Below, piece after piece: positions 52,839 to 61,989 of a stretch of 64,000 nt of DNA. A model generated the notes under the pieces. It worked only from the letters and a program-made list of their open reading frames with translations, was not told where the DNA came from and searched no databases. How positions within the stretch are numbered: position 1 is the first letter of the stretch; each line of letters begins with the position of its first letter. The position numbers were made by a program, and so were the translations under genes. Origin of the DNA: CBDAKK01 sp965196605 (GTDB lineage: Bacteria; Spirochaetota; Spirochaetia; WTKD01; G963693115); contig CBDAKK010000003.1 of assembly GCA_965196605.1 (NCBI GenBank), forward strand, positions 62,001 to 126,000. Reading direction: 5' to 3'.

Positions 52839-53645
52839 CTACGAGCCCTTATAACCCCACACCGCCGCGTCTGCGCCCTTGTCCAAAAGCCACGTGTGCG
52901 GCTCCACAAACTGGCGGCTGTCGGGGCCAAACTTTGCCTCAGGCAAGTGTGGTATCATCCATATATAATACATGGCGTAGCCCGGCGCCGCGGTTTGCGG
53001 ATGCACCACCCAGGGCTCTATCATAAGCGTGGACTTGTCTTTGAGCTTGTACACCTTGTCCCCCACCTCCCCAAAGCCAAAGCCGTGAGAAGGAAAAAAC
53101 CTATAGTGGTAGACCTCGGGCTGCGGGTGATTGTGTGGCGGGTAGCTCGACCACCTACCGGGAAAGTTGACCACCTCACCGAGCACCATGTTGGAATACG
53201 GCGCACTTGCTGCGTCAAAAACCGTGCGCACCACGCGCGTTGAGGTGCCCTGCAACACCCCGTCCCCAAACTTGGCAGTTTGCACCTCACTGGGCGCGTA
53301 AAACACCGGCGCAAAGTCGCGCGCATTCTCTGTTTGCTGCAAGGCAAGCTCCGCCTCACCGTGCGCCTCAATTTCAACCGCGCAGCCCGCGCTCACATGC
53401 AGCACATGCGGCGCCTCGTCCAAGAGCGAACCACGCGAAACGCGCTGCGTGCCCCCATTCCAACTCAGCGTAAGCGAGCCGTTTAAAACTAACAGCGCGC
53501 TCTCACAACGCTCACTTACTACGCGGTAGCGCTGCCCCTGTTGCAAGTTTATAAGCCCAAAGTTCATGAGCATGGCGCTGTGCTTGCCATCACGTTCGGT
53601 TATGGGCGTGTACACCCCCTCACCCTGCGAGTAGTACTCTATCAT
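52839..53645 (-). CDS. iolB: 5-deoxy-glucuronate isomerase (IolB family)
   Basis: 268-aa double-cupin enzyme of the KduI/IolB family. The metal-binding cupin is 'PPHNHPQPEVYHYRFFPSHG' (about residues 170-189), and 'EPWVVHPQTAAPGYAMYYIW' (about 211-230) supplies the second histidine cluster. IolB isomerises 5-deoxyglucuronate to 2-deoxy-5-keto-gluconate in myo-inositol breakdown. A second IolB-like gene is at 57519. Confidence 0.87.
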   Translation of the reverse strand: MIEYYSQGEGVYTPITERDGKHSAMLMNFGLINLQQGQRYRVVSERCESALLVLNGSLTLSWNGGTQRVSRGSLLDEAPHVLHVSAGCAVEIEAHGEAELALQQTENARDFAPVFYAPSEVQTAKFGDGVLQGTSTRVVRTVFDAASAPYSNMVLGEVVNFPGRWSSYPPHNHPQPEVYHYRFFPSHGFGFGEVGDKVYKLKDKSTLMIEPWVVHPQTAAPGYAMYYIWMIPHLPEAKFGPDSRQFVEPHTWLLDKGADAAVWGYKGS

Positions 53646-53750
53646 AGCCTCTCCTTCTTCTTAATCTACAACCATGGCAACCTAAATATATATAGAAAGC
53701 CTCTGTCCTATATATTCTGTCCTACTATATATAGCCATTGTATAGCCTGC

Positions 53751-54770
53751 CTATATCTCCGAAACGCGCACAATGCGCTTCTCTTTAAACGAAACCGTGA
53801 AGGCCTCCGCCACTTGGTTGGCGTACACCCCGTCATCCACGCTTATGGGTGAAGCCTTGCCCTCCACAATGCATGAGAAAAACTGCTCAGCCTCAGTACG
53901 AAAGGCATCCTCAAACCTGTCGAAGAAGGTGTACACGCATTCCTGCCGCTTACCATGCTTGTCCAAAATTTCCACGTCCGTCCACGCAGGCGTAAAGCCT
54001 ATGCGCAGCATACCCTTTGTGCCATATATCTCCGCCTGTGTAGCATGCCCATGATGCGCGGTGCGACTTGCCGATATAATAGCTATCTTGCCATCAGCGC
54101 ACTGCCCCGTGGCCACCGTGTTGTCCGCATCCCCCATGTCGCCAAACTCAGGAAAGGCGCGGCTCGTCCCCACAGCGTGCACGCTCTCTACGTCGCTTTG
54201 CAAAAACCAGCGCGCAAGGTCTATGTCATGCACGTTAAAGTCGTAGAATATGCCACCCGAGGTCTTGGTAAAACCAAGCTGGAAGGGCGCAAAGTCGCTG
54301 TGGTCTACGGTTTGCGACTTTATTAAAAACGGCTCTCCAATGAGCCCCTCCTCTATGTTTTGCTTTGCGCGCATGTACGCCTTATCAAAGCGCCGCACAA
54401 AGCCCAGCATAAAAACTCGGCTCGGCTTTTGGTGCACGGCAAGCTCCCCTTGCACCGCGCGGCACTCCTCCATGCTCACGCCCAAGGGCTTTTTACAAAA
54501 CACATGCTTGCCCGCCTTTACACCCTTGGTAATGTGCGCCGCATGCTCCGAAGTACTCGTTGCCATAAACAGCGCCTCTACATCACTACGCGCTAGCAAG
54601 TCGTCAAAGTCCTCATACAACTCCACATCACCCAAATGCTCACGCGCCCACGCAAGCTCCTCAGGCACAATGCTACACACAGCACGCACCCTACACTCGG
54701 GTATACGCTGCAAGTTTTTCGCATGGCTCTTGCCAATGCGACCCAGTCCAATAAGCGCAGTCTTTATCAT
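53751..54770 (-). CDS. iolG: myo-Inositol 2-dehydrogenase-like (Gfo/Idh family)
   Basis: 339 aa from ATG 54770; an in-frame start at 54797 is possible, since AAGGA lies only one base before 54770. Rossmann motif 'TALIGLGRIGKSHAKNL', 'VFCKKPLG' (the family's EKP-like Lys) and 'GGIFYDFNVHDIDLARWFL' (about 165-183), where IolG places its catalytic Asp/His. It forms the first step of inositol catabolism, oxidation to 2-keto-myo-inositol. It lies 105 bp upstream of iolB, same strand. Confidence 0.82.
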   Translation of the reverse strand: MIKTALIGLGRIGKSHAKNLQRIPECRVRAVCSIVPEELAWAREHLGDVELYEDFDDLLARSDVEALFMATSTSEHAAHITKGVKAGKHVFCKKPLGVSMEECRAVQGELAVHQKPSRVFMLGFVRRFDKAYMRAKQNIEEGLIGEPFLIKSQTVDHSDFAPFQLGFTKTSGGIFYDFNVHDIDLARWFLQSDVESVHAVGTSRAFPEFGDMGDADNTVATGQCADGKIAIISASRTAHHGHATQAEIYGTKGMLRIGFTPAWTDVEILDKHGKRQECVYTFFDRFEDAFRTEAEQFFSCIVEGKASPISVDDGVYANQVAEAFTVSFKEKRIVRVSEI

Positions 54771-54892
54771 GTCCTTACTGTAATGAGCGCGAAACACCCC
54801 TGTCTACGCACCACCCCCAATAGCAAACAACACTAAAAAAGGACAACACGTATTCCTAATACTGTGTTGCTGCACTTCACAAGCTCAGCGCT

Positions 54893-56323
54893 TCATTGGC
54901 ATTGCCCATGCGAGAGTGTACGACCCTTTACACAATAGGTTTCCCTTATCCCAATACCACTCAGAAAGTCCCTGTCGTGGGATATCACCATCATCGCAGC
55001 GGGGTAATGAGAGAGAATCTGGCTCACATGCTGCTTCGTCTCAATGTCGAGGTTATTCGTAACCTCATCTAACAACAACAATTGCGGCGTAGAAGCTGCA
55101 ATGAGCGCAAGAGACAAACGCGCCTTTTCTCCCCCCGAAAGCCTCCTCACCAATGCATCCAGCTCCTCATTGTTACGAAACAAAAAATTGTGTAAGTGCG
55201 CACGCATCTGTGCTTCGCTCCATGCAGGCACGCGCTCATGCAAGGACTCTATAACCGAACTCTCGAGATTTAAAAAGGCATAATGCTGATCAAGATACCC
55301 AATGGCGGCTGCCCTTGGCATATGCCAGTCGCCCGTTGTAATGACCTCAGGACTATTCAGAATAGCCTTGAATATTGTAGACTTGCCACTGCCATTATCT
55401 CCGCTTATAGCAACTCGTGCTTGCGAAGAGACACAAATATTGATGTTCCTCACAAGCGAAGGCCTCGCTTCATAGCCCACCGCTCCCTCATTAATGGACA
55501 GCAGTGTAGCACCCCTTACAACACCAGAGGGTAAGGAAAACCTTGGAGCACCAAGCTCCCCCAAGGGCATGTCAGACAAGGCTTGCAAAACACGCCGCTT
55601 TGTGTGGGCAATGGCTTTATTGTTTTTATTCTGCGTCATTTGCCCCCGCCCCTGCGCCGCCTTTAAGGCAAGCGTATCTCCCGAGTACTTTTTCTCACCA
55701 TACGCTTTTCTCTTCTTAGCCCTCCGTTGTTCTTTCATAAGCGCCTCATGCGTCTGCTTCTTCTCTTCCTTCAGACGCATCAGTTGCACTTCCATAGACT
55801 TCCTTTTGGCATGCCTCTCGTTCATATAATCAGCGTAGCGCCCAGAAAAGACATGCACCGCTCCATGCTCAATGTGCCATAAGGTGCTCGTTACGGTGTT
55901 CAAAAGCTCAGCATCATGCGAGGCAATAATTACAGTCCCATAATATGAGGCAAGCATTTTCATAATGCGCCTTCTATTCTTACCGTCCAAGTGATTAGTC
56001 GGTTCGTCTAACAATAAAAGCGCAGGCTCCATCATCAACTCATTGGTCAAAGCCGTAATAAAACGCTGCCCACCACTCACAGCATGAGAGGCTTCAATAA
56101 CCTGTGGAACGTACCCACAACGCACGTCACTTGGCAGTGTTATAGCACCATGCGCAGGCTCCAACTCCCCCCGCAGCGCCTTGAGCAAGACTGATTTTCC
56201 CGAGCCATTCCTACCAATAACGCCAATGCGGCTGTGAGGAAAAACCCGAGTACTAAAGTTTTCAAAACACACCTTGTGGGAGAAGGCAAGGCACAGGTTC
56301 TGTATTACCATTGGTTTATGCAT
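54893..56323 (-). CDS. ABC-F ATPase, probable ribosome-protection type
   Basis: 476-aa soluble protein with two ABC domains and no membrane segments. First: Walker A 'GRNGSGKSVLLKAL' (about 38), signature 'VSGGQRF', Walker B 'LLLLDEPTNHLDG'. A Lys/Arg-rich linker (about 180-240, 'RHAKRKSMEVQLMRLKEEKK') is the P-site tRNA-interaction motif of ABC-F proteins. Second: 'GDNGSGKSTIFKAI', 'LSGGEKARLSLALI', 'LLLDEVTNNLD'. The short N-terminal domain and long linker recall antibiotic-resistance ABC-F proteins (Vga/Lsa/Msr type), but housekeeping roles exist and the drug cannot be predicted. It interrupts the inositol genes, so it may have arrived separately. Confidence 0.85.
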   Translation of the reverse strand: MHKPMVIQNLCLAFSHKVCFENFSTRVFPHSRIGVIGRNGSGKSVLLKALRGELEPAHGAITLPSDVRCGYVPQVIEASHAVSGGQRFITALTNELMMEPALLLLDEPTNHLDGKNRRRIMKMLASYYGTVIIASHDAELLNTVTSTLWHIEHGAVHVFSGRYADYMNERHAKRKSMEVQLMRLKEEKKQTHEALMKEQRRAKKRKAYGEKKYSGDTLALKAAQGRGQMTQNKNNKAIAHTKRRVLQALSDMPLGELGAPRFSLPSGVVRGATLLSINEGAVGYEARPSLVRNINICVSSQARVAISGDNGSGKSTIFKAILNSPEVITTGDWHMPRAAAIGYLDQHYAFLNLESSVIESLHERVPAWSEAQMRAHLHNFLFRNNEELDALVRRLSGGEKARLSLALIAASTPQLLLLDEVTNNLDIETKQHVSQILSHYPAAMMVISHDRDFLSGIGIRETYCVKGRTLSHGQCQ

Positions 56324-56447
56324 GAGCAGACTTCCTTACAGTATAGCTATATGTACCATTTACTAAACAACACTAAAAAAGGACGCATCTATGTTAGCTT
56401 GAAAGTAAAGAATAATGCAACACCTTTGCATATAATAAGTAACAATT

Positions 56448-57452
56448 ATGGCACCTACTGCTTTTAAAGAACAAGCCCCCATTGACTGCATAACACTGGG
56501 GCGTGCAAACGTAGACCTATACCCACCCGTGGGGCAGCGCCTTAATGCAGCGCGCACCTACGAGGTATTTGTGGGAGGCTCGCCCGCCAACATTGCCGTA
56601 GGCATTGCAAAACACGGCCTCAAGACGGGCATTATAACGCGCGTGGCAGACGACGCACACGGGCGCTTTGTGGTAGACTACCTCACCGCCTGTGGAATTG
56701 ACACCACACAAGTACAGTACGACACCAGTGGCAAAAAAACCTCCCTTGCCTTTGCCGAACGCTGCAGGGAAGACGCCACAACCATTATGTACCGCGAAGC
56801 CGCCACAGACATTGCCCTCGATGCACGCGAACTCTCACAAGCATACATAGAGTCAGCAAAGGCGCTGTTTATATCCGGCACCGCCTTGGTGCAAGAACCC
56901 TCACGCAGTGCTGTACATGAAGCAATACGCATGGCCAATGCGACGGACGTCTTCCTTGCCATGGACATAGACTACCGCCCCTACGGGTGGAGCTCTGAAA
57001 AAGAAACCAAAAGCGTCTTGTCAGAAGCTGCGCGCAAATGCCACCTCCTCATAGGCACACGCGACGAGTTTGAAGTGCTGGGCTGCGATCCAAGCATGAG
57101 CGACGAAGCATGCGCAGAAGGCTTTTTACGAGAGCGCGCAGAACTGGTGGTAATAAAATACGGCAAAAAAGGCGCACACGCCTTTAGCAAGAGTGGCGCA
57201 ACGCACCGCGGCATGATACTGCCCGCGCGCCTTGTAAAACCATGGGGCGCAGGAGACGCCTTTGCAAGCTCCTTACTCGCCACCCTCATGCAAGGCGAAA
57301 ACCTTGAACAGTCGCTTACCTACGGCGCAGCAGCAGCCGCCTTGGTAATTTCGGGCAACTCATGCACCGAAGCCATGCCCAACCGCGAAGAACTCGACCA
57401 TTTTATATATCAATGGCGGACCAAGAATTTGGACGCAACGTGGCAAGACTAA
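56448..57452 (+). CDS. iolC: 5-dehydro-2-deoxygluconokinase-like PfkB kinase
   Basis: 334 aa, PfkB/ribokinase family. 'DCITLGRANVDLYPPVGQRL' at the N terminus, 'FVGGSPANIAVGIAKHGLKT' (about 42-61) and the catalytic 'KPWGAGDAFASSLL' (about 265-278) identify it; the opening and 'DIDYRPYGW' are typical of IolC, which phosphorylates 2-deoxy-5-keto-gluconate. Transcribed divergently from the ABC-F gene; TATAAT at 56431-56436 is a candidate -10. Confidence 0.88.
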   Translation: MAPTAFKEQAPIDCITLGRANVDLYPPVGQRLNAARTYEVFVGGSPANIAVGIAKHGLKTGIITRVADDAHGRFVVDYLTACGIDTTQVQYDTSGKKTSLAFAERCREDATTIMYREAATDIALDARELSQAYIESAKALFISGTALVQEPSRSAVHEAIRMANATDVFLAMDIDYRPYGWSSEKETKSVLSEAARKCHLLIGTRDEFEVLGCDPSMSDEACAEGFLRERAELVVIKYGKKGAHAFSKSGATHRGMILPARLVKPWGAGDAFASSLLATLMQGENLEQSLTYGAAAAALVISGNSCTEAMPNREELDHFIYQWRTKNLDATWQD

Positions 57453-57518
57453 TGCACCATGAAGCATTAAGAAATGCGCAACACAATAATTAAGGAATGC
57501 ACAATTTAAGGAGGAAGC

Positions 57519-58364
57519 ATGCCCGCACACATACAACCCTACAACAACGCCAACGTCCCCATAGTAGGGCAAGAGCACAACATGCTACAGCGCACCTTCT
57601 TTAATAAGGTAGTTCTCACAAAAGGTGAAAGTTTTTCATACACACTGCAAGACTACGAAAGCTGCTGCGTAGTAAGCAGTGGCACATGCACAATAGGCGT
57701 GGGCGAAGAACGCTATGAACACGTAGGCAAACGCCACCACTTGTTTGAAGGCAAGCCCGACTCCGTGTACGTGCCACGCGCCAAGCAAACCACCATAAAA
57801 GCGCAGTCCGAAACACTGGAGGTATACATTGCAGGCGGCAAAGCAGACAAGGACTTACCAGCATTTAGAATATCGCCTGAAGACGTAGAGGTGGTACAAT
57901 ATGGAAGCGACGAAACCAAGACGCACCGCAAGATATACCACATACTGGGCAAGGCATTCGAAGGGCGCGTAGACAAACTGCTGGTAAGCGAACTCTTCAC
58001 CGTAGGCGCGGGCGGCTGGTCGGGCTTTCCCCCACACAAACACCACGTAGAGCGAGTCCCGCACGAAACAGACCACGAAGAAGTCTACCACTTCAAATTT
58101 AACCCCGCACACGGCTTTGGCGCACAATTTGCCTATGTAGAAGACGACGACTTTGGCCCCGTCTACCACATAAAAGACGCCTCCACCATCATACTAGACA
58201 AGTCCTACCACCCCGCAGTAGCCGCCCCCGGCTACGAAATGTATTACTTCACCATACTGGTAGGCAAGTCACAACGCCCGCTTATACAGCACTTTCACCC
58301 CACACACGAGTACCAATGCCACACCATACCGGGAATCATGGACATGGTAAGCGCCTTTAAATAG
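57519..58364 (+). CDS. Second IolB-family isomerase
   Basis: 281-aa IolB/KduI-type double cupin. The cluster 'SGFPPHKHHVERVPHETDHE' (about 166-185) followed by 'EVYHFKFNPAHGFGAQF' is the canonical IolB metal site, and 'KSYHPAVAAPGYEMYYFTIL' the second half. It follows iolC with GGAGG upstream. It shares only limited identity with the 52839 gene, so the two isomerases probably differ in substrate or regulation. Confidence 0.85.
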   Translation: MPAHIQPYNNANVPIVGQEHNMLQRTFFNKVVLTKGESFSYTLQDYESCCVVSSGTCTIGVGEERYEHVGKRHHLFEGKPDSVYVPRAKQTTIKAQSETLEVYIAGGKADKDLPAFRISPEDVEVVQYGSDETKTHRKIYHILGKAFEGRVDKLLVSELFTVGAGGWSGFPPHKHHVERVPHETDHEEVYHFKFNPAHGFGAQFAYVEDDDFGPVYHIKDASTIILDKSYHPAVAAPGYEMYYFTILVGKSQRPLIQHFHPTHEYQCHTIPGIMDMVSAFK

Positions 58365-58407
58365 CAATACACCAATACATGTATAGCCTTGCACTACAAT
58401 ATAAAGT

Positions 58408-59346
58408 ATGCAACGCAAAATAAAACAACAGCAAATCATAACGGAACTCTTTGGATTCATCACGCAGCAGATGATACAGAACAACACCGCCAACCCCCTA
58501 GACGTGCGCATATCACTCAACGAGTTTGAAACCCACCTCAACGCGAGACTCGGCACACAGCTGAGGTCTACGCAGCACATCTACCAACAAATACGCGCCT
58601 ATGAACGCGCACGCTTTGTCAAGCTGTACAAACGCCTCCCCAACAACGTGGGCGACATCGTGCTCTCCATAAATGACGCAACCACCTATCAAGCAAAGTC
58701 CTTCTTGCATGTGGGACTCAAACTTGCACTTGCACATGGACTCTACGACCGCATATCCCACCTGTACGAAAAAGAGCAGCGTAAGCACGCGCTCAACATC
58801 TACTTTAGCGCAGGCACGGAGTCACTGTACTTGGCTCGGCGCCTGCTTGAAAACTACCAACACCCCCTCAACATTTACACGCACAACCTCGGCATTATAC
58901 AAGCATATCTACAAGACTGCATACACCTCAAACACATACACGTCTACACGCGCTTTGGTGCCATTAACCAAGAGACTTACACCATTTTGGAAGGCACAGA
59001 AGACCTCTATGCCAAAACCAGCTTTGACGTCATAATTGGCTCCACCGCCTACATTGACAAAAACGGCCTGTTCATAGAGTCGGAAGAAGAAAACCACTAC
59101 AAGCGCGAAGCCTACAGCATAATGCAAGGCTTACGCATACTCGTTTTGACCCTCTTTGAGTTTGCCGCCGACCCCAACGTGGTACAGCACAAGTACGCTA
59201 ATGTCGAGGACTTTGACTACATCATAGTCCCCTCTAAAAAGCTCATTGACAAGTTTCGTACGCAGCTGGATGCGCTGCCCTTTGAAACCATTATTAGCTA
59301 CTACACCTACGAGGTACTCGAGCAAAAAGGGCGCAACACCCAATAA
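58408..59346 (+). CDS. DeoR-type sensor-domain regulator
   Basis: 312 aa. The C-terminal two thirds (about residues 110-300) is a DeoR-family sugar-phosphate sensor: 'YFSAGTESLYLARRLLENYQ', 'IYTHNLGIIQAYL', 'DVIIGSTAYIDKNGLFIESE' and 'VPSKKLIDKF'. The N-terminal ~95 residues are helical but do not show the usual DeoR helix-turn-helix; 'LDVRISLNEFETHLNARLG' and the following helix could be a divergent DNA-binding domain. Its place after iolC and the IolB-like gene suggests it controls inositol use. Confidence 0.7.
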   Translation: MQRKIKQQQIITELFGFITQQMIQNNTANPLDVRISLNEFETHLNARLGTQLRSTQHIYQQIRAYERARFVKLYKRLPNNVGDIVLSINDATTYQAKSFLHVGLKLALAHGLYDRISHLYEKEQRKHALNIYFSAGTESLYLARRLLENYQHPLNIYTHNLGIIQAYLQDCIHLKHIHVYTRFGAINQETYTILEGTEDLYAKTSFDVIIGSTAYIDKNGLFIESEEENHYKREAYSIMQGLRILVLTLFEFAADPNVVQHKYANVEDFDYIIVPSKKLIDKFRTQLDALPFETIISYYTYEVLEQKGRNTQ

Positions 59347-59384
59347 ACCACACCCTACAGGAGACACACCCTCACGCTGGCACA

Positions 59385-59460
59385 AGGGAAGTGTTCCCTC
59401 TAGAGCAGGGGAAGTGTTCCCTTAGGGCTGAGGGAGGTGTTCCCTCTAGGGCTGAGGGAG
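59385..59460 (+). repeat. Three 23-bp tandem units with GGGAAGTGTTCCC hairpins
   Basis: GGGAA-gtg-TTCCC occurs at 59386-59398 and 59409-59421, and the variant GGGAGGTGTTCCC at 59432-59444, period 23. Each unit is a small palindrome in the convergent gap between the regulator and lipoprotein genes. Confidence 0.75.
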
Positions 59461-59507
59461 TGCCTAGCCTCAGGCTGGCTAGTGCGTAGCCTAGTGCGGG
59501 CTGAGCG

Positions 59508-59535
59508 CTTTGTGGGGGCGCGCTGCCCCACAAAG
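59508..59535 (-). terminator. 10-bp hairpin between convergent genes
   Basis: CTTTGTGGGG pairs with CCCCACAAAG around an 8-base GC loop, right after the stop of the lipoprotein gene on the minus strand. No long T run follows. It belongs to a G/C hairpin family also seen at 40734, 41766, 43632 and 44058. Confidence 0.5.
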
Positions 59536-59540
59536 ACAAA

Positions 59541-61793
59541 CTATCTATACTCCATTTTGCGTATGGTGTTGTTGCCTGTGTCGCTCACATATATTGTTTT
59601 GCCGTCTTGGGCTACGGCTATGCCCTGTGGGGCATTAAAGCGTGCATGAGCGTCATTGCCGTCCTTGTTGCCAGTAAAATATCTTGACGAAAGCCACTTA
59701 CTTGTATCCCTGCCTGCAAGAGTGGTAATGGTATATGGCGCTGTAGTGCTTATGGCTCGTATGCGATCCTTATACGTATCGGGAACATATAAGGTAGCGC
59801 CATCGGGGCTGAGTGCTACATCCTTGGGGCTATTAAATTCTCTGGGGGTATTGGTTCCGCCACCAGTAATTAATGTAGTCGTGGGAGTGCTGGCGTTAAT
59901 TCCACTGAGCATTGCTACCGCATGTTCGTATGGAGCAACAAAGTATAGGCTGGTGTTGTTTTGTCCCACTACCATACCGTGCATGCCCCAAAAATCAAAT
60001 GTAACAGTACGCTCAACAACCTGAAACGAAGAGTTAAGCACCTCAACTTTACCCGTAACACTAGCAACTGGAATAGTGCTCACGGCATAGGGGCTTGTAG
60101 TGTTCAGCTTGCGCAGGCCAACACGGTCAGAAAAGTACACGGCAGCACCATCGGGGGACACGGATATACCATATGGATAGGGTATTTTTGCGGCTTCTCC
60201 GTTGCCGTTTAGGTTAGCTGCATTGTTATCCTTACTGCCGTCTCCCGCAATGGTTTTTACTTCATAGGGTGCTGTGGTGCTTATGGTGCGTATGCGATGG
60301 TTGTCCCCATCAACGAGGTACATGATGTCCCCGTGTCGTGTTATGTCTATAGGGTTGCTGAACTTTGCCTTTGTGCCCGCCGCATCGTCGGCATAGCCCG
60401 CTGTGCCATCTCCCGCAATGGTGGTAACGGTGTGCGGTGATGCGGTGCTTATGGCGCGCACGCTGTTGTTACCGCTGTCGACAACGTACAGAGTAGCTCC
60501 GTCTGAACTTAAGTCCATGCCCCGTGGTTCGTTAAATTGAGCCTGTGTCCCCGCTACGCTTGTGCTCAGCCCTGCGCTGCCCCCTCCTGCAATGGTGGTA
60601 ACCACCCATGTTTTGGTAAAGGTGAGGGGCTCACTGTCTACGCTGCTCGCCTTGTACTTCTCGTCTGCCTTGCGCGTTGCTACTACTACTACGTCTTGCG
60701 CAGGGCCTGTGGTGGCGCTCACCTTGCCGTTTCCTTCATCAATGGTTACGCCAGCAGGTATTGGTTCTTTGAGGGCGTAGCTGTGTTCCGCATCTGGGGT
60801 AAACTCCATGTCCGTGCCCCACGGCCCCGTTGTGGACTTAAAACTCGGCTTTGTTGCTGCCTTGCCAGGTTGTTTGTCAAAGGTGAGGGGCTCGCTTTCT
60901 ACGCTCGCTTCTTCATACTTCTCATCCGCCTTGCGTGTTGCCACTACTACTACGTTTTGCGCAGGGCCTGTGGTGGCGCTCACCTTGCCAGTAGTTGTAT
61001 TAATGGTTACGCCAGTAGGCTTTGGTTCTTTGAGGGCGTAGCTGTGTCCCGCCTCTGGGGTAAACGCTATGTCCGTGCCCCACGGTGCCGCTGTGACCTT
61101 AAACTTTGGCGGGTTCGCCGTTCCTTTTTGCCTTACAAATGCAACAGCATCGCTTTCCTGTGTTTGTGTACTCTTGTCTTCTGCGGTAAAGGTTGCTACC
61201 ACCACCACGTCGTCCACCTTTTTTTGGGCGGTAATAATTCCTTCCTTGTCACTGGTAGTGGTGTCCACGCTCGCCCCGGTCGTGGCATCCTTTAATGCAT
61301 AGCTGTGGTTGGGCATTTTCAAAAAGCGTATTTCTGTACCCCACGCTGTGTTGCTTGCCGTAAAGACGGGCTTTACAAGCTTGGGGTCGCTTACAATAAG
61401 GGTGTAGCTTGCCTTGGACTCCTTGTAGTCTTGGTTTGCCTTTTTTGTTGCGTGTACGGTGAGCGTGCCATTCTCGCTCACGCTTACTTCTCCGCTTGCT
61501 TTGTCTATGCTAGCGCCCGTACCGCTTACGCTGTATTCAATGGCTCGCGTATCTTCAGCATTGCTTTTTTCTTCCGCTGCCGCCTGAGTGAACCTTTGTT
61601 GCGTCTTAAACACTGTTGCCTTGTTGTAGGCAAAGTTCAGTGCATTGCCGTCTTTAAGCGCTGTTCCACCACCGCCACCACCAGTGTCTCGTATCTTCGG
61701 CTTTATGGGGTTGCTTCGTACTTCCGTTCCGGGACAAGAAGCGATAAAAAACATTACTATGCTCAGTAAAACAAAAGTCCTCATGAGAGACAC
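59541..61793 (-). CDS. NHL-repeat lipoprotein with Ig-like repeats
   Basis: 750 aa. The signal peptide ends in lipobox 'FIASC', followed by a Gly-rich linker (GGGGGG). About residues 50-395 form four beta domains; the last two are near-identical ~90-residue repeats ('FTPEAGHSYALKEPKPTGVT' and 'FTPDAEHSYALKEPIPAGVT'). About 400-750 is an NHL-type beta-propeller ('FNEPRGMDLSSDGATLYVVD', 'FNSPKDVALSPDGATLYVPD', 'FNAPQGIAVAQDGKTIYVSD'). Probably a surface-exposed binding protein. A 153-bp piece encoding 'VSGTGASIDKASGEVSVSEN' is duplicated at 63126-63278. Large antisense frames in this gene come from its biased composition. Confidence 0.87.
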   Translation of the reverse strand: MSLMRTFVLLSIVMFFIASCPGTEVRSNPIKPKIRDTGGGGGGTALKDGNALNFAYNKATVFKTQQRFTQAAAEEKSNAEDTRAIEYSVSGTGASIDKASGEVSVSENGTLTVHATKKANQDYKESKASYTLIVSDPKLVKPVFTASNTAWGTEIRFLKMPNHSYALKDATTGASVDTTTSDKEGIITAQKKVDDVVVVATFTAEDKSTQTQESDAVAFVRQKGTANPPKFKVTAAPWGTDIAFTPEAGHSYALKEPKPTGVTINTTTGKVSATTGPAQNVVVVATRKADEKYEEASVESEPLTFDKQPGKAATKPSFKSTTGPWGTDMEFTPDAEHSYALKEPIPAGVTIDEGNGKVSATTGPAQDVVVVATRKADEKYKASSVDSEPLTFTKTWVVTTIAGGGSAGLSTSVAGTQAQFNEPRGMDLSSDGATLYVVDSGNNSVRAISTASPHTVTTIAGDGTAGYADDAAGTKAKFSNPIDITRHGDIMYLVDGDNHRIRTISTTAPYEVKTIAGDGSKDNNAANLNGNGEAAKIPYPYGISVSPDGAAVYFSDRVGLRKLNTTSPYAVSTIPVASVTGKVEVLNSSFQVVERTVTFDFWGMHGMVVGQNNTSLYFVAPYEHAVAMLSGINASTPTTTLITGGGTNTPREFNSPKDVALSPDGATLYVPDTYKDRIRAISTTAPYTITTLAGRDTSKWLSSRYFTGNKDGNDAHARFNAPQGIAVAQDGKTIYVSDTGNNTIRKMEYR

Positions 61794-61989
61794 CTCCTCT
61801 GATGCTATTCTTAAGGTTACTTGTATTAATAAAATAGTAATAATTAAATTAATATCAAGTGCATTTATGTTATTTTTGGCTTTTTATGCAGGGGGCAAAT
61901 TTGCCTTTGTGGAGGGCGGCAACGCTTAGTTACAGCAGTTGCTCGCTGTCGCTCACGCTGGTTAATGAAGACGCACTATTAAGAGCTAA

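Noticed and set aside
60537..61295. 252-codon plus-strand frame antisense to the NHL lipoprotein
   Set aside because: Composition (Cys/Tyr/Arg-rich) mirrors the sense gene's Ala/Thr/Glu codons; there is no start site or family motif.
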